Of a stretch of 10,232 bases of DNA, positions 6,121 to 10,232 are shown in pieces. The notes beneath the pieces are model-generated. The model saw only the letters and a list, made by a program, of their open reading frames with translations. It was not told where the DNA came from and made no database searches. Position numbers and translations under genes: made by a program. This DNA is from Nitrososphaerota archaeon. Its GTDB lineage: Archaea > Thermoproteota > Nitrososphaeria > Nitrososphaerales > CADDZS01. Position 1 is the first letter of the stretch; each line of letters starts with the position of its first letter. Where the stretch lies: positions 1-10,232 of the forward strand of contig JAPCJU010000024.1 of the NCBI GenBank assembly GCA_027886795.1, given 5' to 3'.

Positions 6121-6174
6121 TTGAGAAATATCTCAAAGCCACATTTGAATCTGATCTTAAGATAATGCGTGATC
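6121..6174 (+). promoter_or_regulatory. Promoter and leader region of the acyl-CoA mutase genes
   Basis: The gap between the microprotein start and the mutase ATG has no further gene. It contains the inverted repeat TTGAGA-aata-TCTCAA (6121-6136), with an AAATAT core usable as a TATA box. It also contains CTTAAGAT (6156-6163) inside a 10-base palindrome, and GTGATC (6169-6174), a partial archaeal Shine-Dalgarno 7 bases from the ATG. Use of the upstream box would give a leader carrying that site. Use of CTTAAGAT would give a near-leaderless mRNA. The sequence alone does not decide. Confidence 0.3.
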
Positions 6175-6181
6175 TGAACTT

Positions 6182-7927
6182 ATGACTCCCGATTCTTTTT
6201 GGTCTCGAAAGCTGGAGCTCCTAGCGGAGAGGAAAAGCTCCTCGGGTAGAGGAGACGTTGACAGGTCGAAGTTAGACGCCCTAAAGTTGATGATAAAGAA
6301 TTGGGAAAAGAGTGTTATTTCATCTGAAACCCCCGAACGTAAAGATGTTTTTGAGAACTCTTCCGGAATCCCGTTGAAACGTGTCTACACCCCCTCTGAC
6401 CAGACCGGCCTTGAATATTCACGGGATCTCGGCTTGCCTGGAGAATATCCGTATACCCGCGGGGTTTATCCCACGATGTACCGAGGGCGTCCTTGGACTA
6501 TGAGGATGTTTTCAGGCTTTGGTTCTGCCAATCAGACCAACAAGCGACTCAAGTACCTCCTAAAGGAGGGCGAGACCGGTTTATCAATCGCTTTCGACAT
6601 GCCGACCCTCTACGGATATGATGCCGACAGTGATCGCGCCGAGGGTGAAGTCGGAAAATGCGGAGTGTCAGTTTCCTCGCTTTTGGATATGGAAACGATC
6701 TTCGCGGGAATCCCACTGGATCAAATCAGTACTTCAATGACAATCAATGCGCCAGCCGCGGTGTTAACTACGATGTATGCTGCAGTGGGGGAAAAACAAG
6801 GTGTGCCTCTCGCAAAACTGAGAGGGACTGTCCAGACCGACATATTGAAGGAATACATCGCGCAAAAGGAGTGGGCCTTCCCGCCTGATGCGCACCTGCG
6901 CATCATCAGAGATATGATGATTTTCTGTACCGATAGAATGCCGTTGTGGCATTACATCAGTATTTCCGGTTACCACATTAGAGAAGCTGGAGCAAGCGCC
7001 GTACAGGAGCTGGCATTTACTCTCGCTGATGGATTTTCTTACGTCGAACTAGGAAAAAATGCAGGTCTCGATGTCGATAAATTTGTGCCGCGATTTTCGT
7101 TCTTTTTCAACTGCGATATGGACTTTTTCGAGGAGATTGCAAAATTTAGAGCAGCAAGAAGAATATGGGCGAACGTCCTCAAGGAGAAGTACGGGGCGAA
7201 AAACCCGAGATCAATGCTGCTACGATTCCATACGCAGACTTCGGGAGTTTCCCTTACTTGGCAGCAGCCCCTGAACAACGTGGTTCGCACTACGATTGAA
7301 GCTCTTGCCGCGATCCTCGGCGGTACGCAATCTCTGCATACAAACTCGTACGATGAGGCGTGGGCGCTTCCCACCGAAGAAGCAGTTACCGTGGCTCTCA
7401 GGACCCAGCAGATACTCTTCGAGGAAACGGGGCTGGCAGATGTTGCAGATCCGTTGGGTGGATCTTATTACATTGAGAGCCTAACTAACGAAATGGAAGA
7501 GCAGGCTTACCGGTACTTCGAAAAAATTGATCAACTTGGGGGAGTGTTGGAGGCAATCAAGCAAGGCTACATCCAGAGAGAGATCGCTAGTACTTCATAC
7601 ATCAAGACTCAGCAGTTGGAGTCTGGGCAGAGATCAATCGTCGGAGTAAACAAGTACGATGTCGCCGAGGAAAAGCCGATTGATTATTTGAAAGTGAATC
7701 CGACGCTCAGCAAGAAAGTCGCTTCAAGACTCAGGGCCCTGAAAAGACGGCGGGATAATGTAAGGGTCAGGAAATCTCTTGAAGATCTGAGGAAAGCGTT
7801 CGAGGACGAAAAGGCGAACTCAATATTCCCAATGCTTGAATGCGTTAGGTCTTACGCAACGCTTCAGGAAATCATGGATGTTGGCCGGAATGTGTTTGGC
7901 GGCTGGAAGGAACCAGTTTTGGTTTAG
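6182..7927 (+). CDS. B12-dependent acyl-CoA mutase, catalytic large subunit (methylmalonyl-CoA mutase family, isobutyryl-CoA mutase-like active site)
   Basis: This 581-residue protein is the TIM-barrel catalytic subunit of an adenosylcobalamin-dependent acyl-CoA mutase, which rearranges the carbon skeleton of a CoA thioester. Hallmarks are GVYPTMYRGRPWTMRMFSGF (94-113), GLSIAFDMPT (133-142), GTVQTDILKEYIAQKEW (215-231), ISISGYHIREAG (259-270, with His265 matching His244 of Propionibacterium mutase), LRFHTQTSG (347-355) and GGTQSLHTNSYDEA (380-393). The B12-binding domain is encoded separately downstream. A constant offset of 21 from the Propionibacterium enzyme puts Phe110 at Tyr89 and Gln228 at Arg207. 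Phe/Gln is the isobutyryl-CoA mutase signature. Arg207 binds the methylmalonyl carboxylate, so its absence argues against methylmalonyl-CoA as substrate. Without a biochemical test the safe name is acyl-CoA mutase; automated pipelines would probably call it mcmA1. ATG at 6182 gives the normal length. Confidence 0.95.
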   Translation: MTPDSFWSRKLELLAERKSSSGRGDVDRSKLDALKLMIKNWEKSVISSETPERKDVFENSSGIPLKRVYTPSDQTGLEYSRDLGLPGEYPYTRGVYPTMYRGRPWTMRMFSGFGSANQTNKRLKYLLKEGETGLSIAFDMPTLYGYDADSDRAEGEVGKCGVSVSSLLDMETIFAGIPLDQISTSMTINAPAAVLTTMYAAVGEKQGVPLAKLRGTVQTDILKEYIAQKEWAFPPDAHLRIIRDMMIFCTDRMPLWHYISISGYHIREAGASAVQELAFTLADGFSYVELGKNAGLDVDKFVPRFSFFFNCDMDFFEEIAKFRAARRIWANVLKEKYGAKNPRSMLLRFHTQTSGVSLTWQQPLNNVVRTTIEALAAILGGTQSLHTNSYDEAWALPTEEAVTVALRTQQILFEETGLADVADPLGGSYYIESLTNEMEEQAYRYFEKIDQLGGVLEAIKQGYIQREIASTSYIKTQQLESGQRSIVGVNKYDVAEEKPIDYLKVNPTLSKKVASRLRALKRRRDNVRVRKSLEDLRKAFEDEKANSIFPMLECVRSYATLQEIMDVGRNVFGGWKEPVLV

Positions 7928-7977
7928 AAACAATACGCCCAAATATCCCAAAACGAAAAAATATTCGACCCGAAAAA

Positions 7978-8502
7978 TTGTCTAGTCAGACCCTCGAGAA
8001 TCAAAGAAGTATCCCGCAGAGAAAGATCAGGATTCTCGTTGCAAAGCCCGGTCTGGATGGGCACGATAGAGGCGCGCTGGTTTTATCAAGGGCCTTTCGG
8101 GATGCTGGGATGGAGGTAATTTATTCGGGCCTGCTGCCGACTCCGGAGCAGGTCGCGCAGATGGCGATCGATGAAGATGTTGACGTGGTTGCTCTCAGTC
8201 TACTGAACGGGGCGCACATGACGGCCTTCCCAAAGGTCGTGCATTTCCTGAAGCAAAAAGGCGGGAGAGAGACTATCGTTATCGGTGGTGGGATAATTCC
8301 TGATTCCGACAAACCTAAACTGGAGAGAATGGGAATCATAGGAAATTTTGGCCCGGGAACTTCGCTGAAGACGATAGTTGATTTCATAACAGATTCCGTT
8401 AAGAAAAAAAGAGAACGATTGCCAAAGAGTGGAGTGAAAAGCCGGAAGAAAAAACCTCGAACCCCGCCTAAATCTAGAAAGCAAACCTCACGGCAAAAAT
8501 AA
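7978..8502 (+). CDS. Acyl-CoA mutase, cobalamin-binding small subunit with basic C-terminal tail
   Basis: This 174-residue subunit binds adenosylcobalamin and pairs with the catalytic subunit encoded 50 bases upstream. The B12 fold spans about residues 16-140. It has the DxHxxG motif in KPGLDGHDRGA (23-33: Asp27, His29 supplying the lower cobalt ligand, Gly32), SLLNGAH (74-80) and GGGIIPDSD (103-111), the usual S-x-L and GG elements. Residues 142-174 form a tail made almost entirely of Lys, Arg, Ser, Pro and Thr. Typical small subunits end near 135-145 residues, so this tail is extra. The start is TTG at 7978: the frame is open upstream to the end of the mutase gene but offers no ATG, GTG or TTG there. 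No Shine-Dalgarno is visible. It is probably co-transcribed with the large subunit. A gene for the GTPase chaperone of such mutases is not present nearby. Confidence 0.93.
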   Translation: MSSQTLENQRSIPQRKIRILVAKPGLDGHDRGALVLSRAFRDAGMEVIYSGLLPTPEQVAQMAIDEDVDVVALSLLNGAHMTAFPKVVHFLKQKGGRETIVIGGGIIPDSDKPKLERMGIIGNFGPGTSLKTIVDFITDSVKKKRERLPKSGVKSRKKKPRTPPKSRKQTSRQK

Positions 8503-8512
8503 TCTTTTCTTT
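8503..8512 (+). terminator. T-rich terminator after the mutase genes
   Basis: A pyrimidine run, TCTTTTCTTT, follows directly on the small-subunit stop codon. Archaeal intrinsic termination often uses such T-rich tracts without a stem-loop. The next gene is convergent, so a stop here makes sense. No further gene was seen in the 85 bases between the two genes. Confidence 0.45.
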
Positions 8513-8587
8513 AGAAACGGTTCCGGTAGTATATTGGGAACAGTGAGAGACTTTGAAGCGACTTGACCGACCGGAGATAGAAAGCGT

Positions 8588-8806
8588 TTACTCCCTACTC
8601 AACGCAACAATCGCAGTTATGAGATTTAGAAAACATAAAGCAATATTGACTTCGTACACCCGATAGTCAATCAAATAACGTGTGATTGCGGACCATCCAA
8701 TATACGCCCAGACGATAAGAGATAGCGCATAAAACGGCAGAACGATTCCAAAGAACCGAGGATGTCGCCTAATCCTATGAAACTCAAAGAGCTCTTCTTT
8801 CAACAA
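8588..8806 (-). CDS. Small two-helix membrane protein, unknown function
   Basis: This 72-residue protein has two likely membrane helices, at about residues 18-40 (FFGIVLPFYALSLIVWAYIG) and 53-69 (VNIALCFLNLITAIVAL). A basic N-terminal segment (RIRRHPR, 11-17) precedes them, so the N-terminus is probably cytoplasmic. I recognise no family motif. The start is TTG at 8806, immediately followed by a second TTG; an in-frame stop lies four codons upstream and no ATG is available. No Shine-Dalgarno is visible. It is convergent with the mutase small subunit and lies downstream of the glycosylase gene on the same strand, separated by a T-run that may end the upstream transcript. Hydrophobicity pattern and charge make a real gene more likely than chance, but the weak start keeps confidence moderate. 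Confidence 0.55.
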   Translation of the reverse strand: MLKEELFEFHRIRRHPRFFGIVLPFYALSLIVWAYIGWSAITRYLIDYRVYEVNIALCFLNLITAIVALSRE

Positions 8807-8820
8807 TTGTTTTGTTTATA

Positions 8821-8827
8821 AAAAAAG
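8821..8827 (-). terminator. T7 run ending the glycosylase transcript
   Basis: The minus strand has seven consecutive T residues here (AGTCTTTTTTTATAAAC), about 72 bases after the glycosylase stop and just upstream of the small membrane-protein gene. A long T-tract suits archaeal termination. Confidence 0.4.
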
Positions 8828-8868
8828 ACTGATTGTGTGATTTACATCTTATGAATCCGGAGTCCAGT

Positions 8869-8883
8869 TTTCTTGACAAGAAA
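8869..8883. repeat. 15-base palindrome downstream of the glycosylase gene
   Basis: TTTCTTG and CAAGAAA are perfect inverted arms around a single A. The site lies 16 bases past the glycosylase stop. A second small inverted repeat, CTTAG/CTAAG (8887-8903), spans the stop itself. Either may help end or stabilise the mRNA, or the palindrome may be an operator for the downstream membrane-protein gene. Confidence 0.3.
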
Positions 8884-8898
8884 TAACTTAGGCATCCT

Positions 8899-9495
8899 CT
8901 AAGCCGATATTGTTTTACTGGTTTTTCCGAGTGATTCTATTATATTCGGTAACATCCTGAGATCATTTTCGAGTAGTTTTCTGTATGGCGGGTTTCGAAA
9001 AATGGAAGCGGGATGATATGTGGGAAGTACGGGTATGCCAGATTTTCGCGCGTGGAAAAGTTTTCCATGGTTTTCACCCATCTTGGTTTCTCCCGTGAAA
9101 TATTCGAGGGCTGTAGCGCCAAGCGTACAGATGAGCTTCGGCTTCAGAATATCGAGTTGCCGTTCTAGATAGTTTGAAGTGCAAATTTCCACTTCGTCGC
9201 GCACAGGCTTGCGGTTTTTTGGAGGCCTGCACTTTACGATGTTCGTGATATAGACGGATTCTCTCTTCAGCCCGGCGCTTTGCATTAATTGGTCCAGCAG
9301 TCTACCGCCAGATCCTACGAAAGGTTTTCCAGCAAGATCTTCATTTCTGCCAGGCCCCTCACCAACAAAGACTATCTCGACATCAACAACATTCCCTGAT
9401 CCGGGCACGGCATTAGTCCTGCTCTTGGAAAGTCTACATAGTTCACATTTCTGAATATCAGAGTCGGCCCGTCTCATCAATTCGATTCTTTCCAT
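8899..9495 (-). CDS. udg: Family 4 (Fe-S) uracil-DNA glycosylase
   Basis: This 198-residue enzyme should remove uracil produced by cytosine deamination from DNA, starting base-excision repair. The four cysteines expected to hold the 4Fe-4S cluster are Cys17, Cys20, Cys89 (VKCRPP) and Cys105 (EICTSNYL). The catalytic motif A is GEGPGRNEDLAGKPFVGSGG (45-64), and motif B is TYHPAS (159-164). TNIVKCRPPKNRKP (84-97) is the usual family stretch around the third cysteine. Length matches the family (about 190-220). ATG at 9495 fits because the first cluster cysteines follow shortly after. The stop of the upstream glycosyltransferase gene is only 7 bases away, so the two are probably co-transcribed although functionally unrelated. 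No unusual residue is seen. Family 4 enzymes occur in both archaea and bacteria. Confidence 0.95.
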   Translation of the reverse strand: MERIELMRRADSDIQKCELCRLSKSRTNAVPGSGNVVDVEIVFVGEGPGRNEDLAGKPFVGSGGRLLDQLMQSAGLKRESVYITNIVKCRPPKNRKPVRDEVEICTSNYLERQLDILKPKLICTLGATALEYFTGETKMGENHGKLFHARKSGIPVLPTYHPASIFRNPPYRKLLENDLRMLPNIIESLGKTSKTISA

Positions 9496-9502
9496 TGTCT
9501 AA

Positions 9503-10232
9503 CTACGCGCCTTTAGCAGATTTCAATATCAGTCCCGCAACTTTTTCTGCCGCTTTCGAATAGTCGGGCGGAACATACTTCTTGCCCATCGCGGCTTCAA
9601 CAGAACCAACAAACGATTTTACATTGAGTTGTCGATATCTTAGAACGACAAACCTGTATTTTTCTGAAAATCCATTCGCATTCGCTTTCTGTTCAAAGTG
9701 GTTTTCGATTGGTATGGCGACGCAAGGCGTTCCAACGGATGCTACCTCATTTAGAGTCGAAGCGCCCGCCTGCGATACTACGCAATCTGCGGCTTTGAAA
9801 TAACCCAGAGTGTCAGGAGTAAAACCGACGAATCTTATGAAATCCAAACTATCCTCAGCATAAGCTGATCTCTCGACTCTCGGCCCGAGCAATATCAAAA
9901 TCAGACAGTCGAGCTTTTCCGTAATCTCTTTTGAGTTCGTATACAGAAAATCGATGAGATACTTCCCGATAGAAGTTCCCCCTATGGCGACGACGATAAG
10001 TTTTCTTATTCCAAATTGATGATCCCAAAGATCTGCAACTATTTTTTCTTTCAAAACATCACGTCTTTCATCTGGAGCTCTAGGGACGATCGGCCCAACA
10101 ATTTCAAACATTCTTGAAGCTTCGCTTCTCTCACGCGGCGGGATCGAATCTAGTTCATCCGCGAAGATCCTCAAAGACGATCTTTCAAACGCTTTCTTGA
10201 GCATTCGGTTTGCATACCAAAGCGTAATACTG
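9503..10232 (-). CDS. MurG-like family 28 glycosyltransferase (N-terminus cut by window edge)
   Basis: The frame is open to the end of the window. Ten codons precede the first internal Met (10204) and read naturally into it (ITLWYANRMLKKAFERS), so the true start lies outside and part of the N-terminal domain is missing. Visible, numbered from that Met, are a domain-boundary segment VGPIV (36-40), the C-terminal Rossmann strand IVVAIGGTSIG (70-80), VGFTPDTLGYFKAADCVVSQ (126-145), and the sugar-nucleotide motif AGASTLNEVASVGTPCVAIP (146-165) followed by EQKANA (171-176). This is the pattern of the GT28 C-terminal domain, as in MurG and archaeal UDP-sugar transferases. Archaea lack MurG-type peptidoglycan, so a role in cell-surface glycan or glycolipid synthesis is more likely, but donor and acceptor cannot be told. 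It is followed after 7 bases by the uracil-DNA glycosylase gene. Confidence 0.85.
   Translation of the reverse strand, partial: SITLWYANRMLKKAFERSSLRIFADELDSIPPRERSEASRMFEIVGPIVPRAPDERRDVLKEKIVADLWDHQFGIRKLIVVAIGGTSIGKYLIDFLYTNSKEITEKLDCLILILLGPRVERSAYAEDSLDFIRFVGFTPDTLGYFKAADCVVSQAGASTLNEVASVGTPCVAIPIENHFEQKANANGFSEKYRFVVLRYRQLNVKSFVGSVEAAMGKKYVPPDYSKAAEKVAGLILKSAKGA

Noticed and set aside
5775..6165. Plus-strand frames at 5775-6077 and 5968-6165, possibly a frameshifted C-terminus of the biotin ligase
   Set aside because: Translations show no similarity to the ligase C-terminal domain, and the minus-strand frame in the same region has a coherent Cys/His pattern.
6182..7927. 2-hydroxyisobutyryl-CoA mutase as the mutase identity
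   Set aside because: That enzyme has Ile at the position of Phe110; the Phe/Gln pair fits isobutyryl-CoA mutase better.
8503..8587. Possible tRNA or C/D box RNA between the mutase and membrane-protein genes
   Set aside because: No cloverleaf, T-loop motif or paired C and D boxes could be found.
8814..8822. TTTATAAAC on the minus strand as promoter of the small membrane-protein gene
   Set aside because: Normal archaeal spacing would put the transcript start about 14 bases inside the coding region, so it cannot serve the TTG start at 8806.

Overview
This looks like an archaeal chromosome segment, most likely Thaumarchaeota/Nitrososphaeria-like or a related lineage. The evidence for archaea is the unfused acyl-CoA mutase large and small subunits, a stand-alone three-gene acyl-CoA carboxylase, a VapBC pair, a family 4 Fe-S uracil-DNA glycosylase, TATA-like boxes close to start codons, and frequent TTG/GTG starts. 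The finer lineage is inference, resting mainly on the carboxylase gene order and the overall mix.

Layout. Positions 1-3174 (minus strand) hold a biotin-dependent acyl-CoA carboxylase operon in the order carboxyltransferase, biotin carboxylase, biotin carboxyl carrier protein; the last gene runs off the window after 26 codons. Divergent from it (3348-4316, plus strand) are a VapB-like antitoxin, a PIN-domain VapC-like toxin with a substituted active-site residue, and a basic 100-residue protein I do not recognise. Next comes a minus-strand zinc-ribbon protein (4351-5163), divergent from a short biotin-protein ligase (5240-5860). A 61-residue RING-H2-like cysteine/histidine microprotein lies on the minus strand at 5862-6047. 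Positions 6182-8502 encode a B12-dependent acyl-CoA mutase as separate catalytic and cobalamin-binding subunits. Positions 8588-10232 (minus strand) hold a small two-helix membrane protein, a family 4 uracil-DNA glycosylase, and a MurG-like glycosyltransferase cut by the window end.

How the genes fit together. The ligase would biotinylate the carrier protein of the carboxylase. Carboxylase plus methylmalonyl-CoA mutase would be the expected pair for propionyl-CoA/methylmalonyl-CoA metabolism or the 3-hydroxypropionate/4-hydroxybutyrate cycle. However, the mutase large subunit has Phe110 and Gln228 where methylmalonyl-CoA mutase has Tyr89 and Arg207. That is the isobutyryl-CoA mutase signature, so its substrate should not be taken from the family name. 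No epimerase or MeaB-type GTPase gene lies in the window.

No rRNA, tRNA, CRISPR array, transposon or integrase was seen. Family comparisons are from memory, without an alignment or search.
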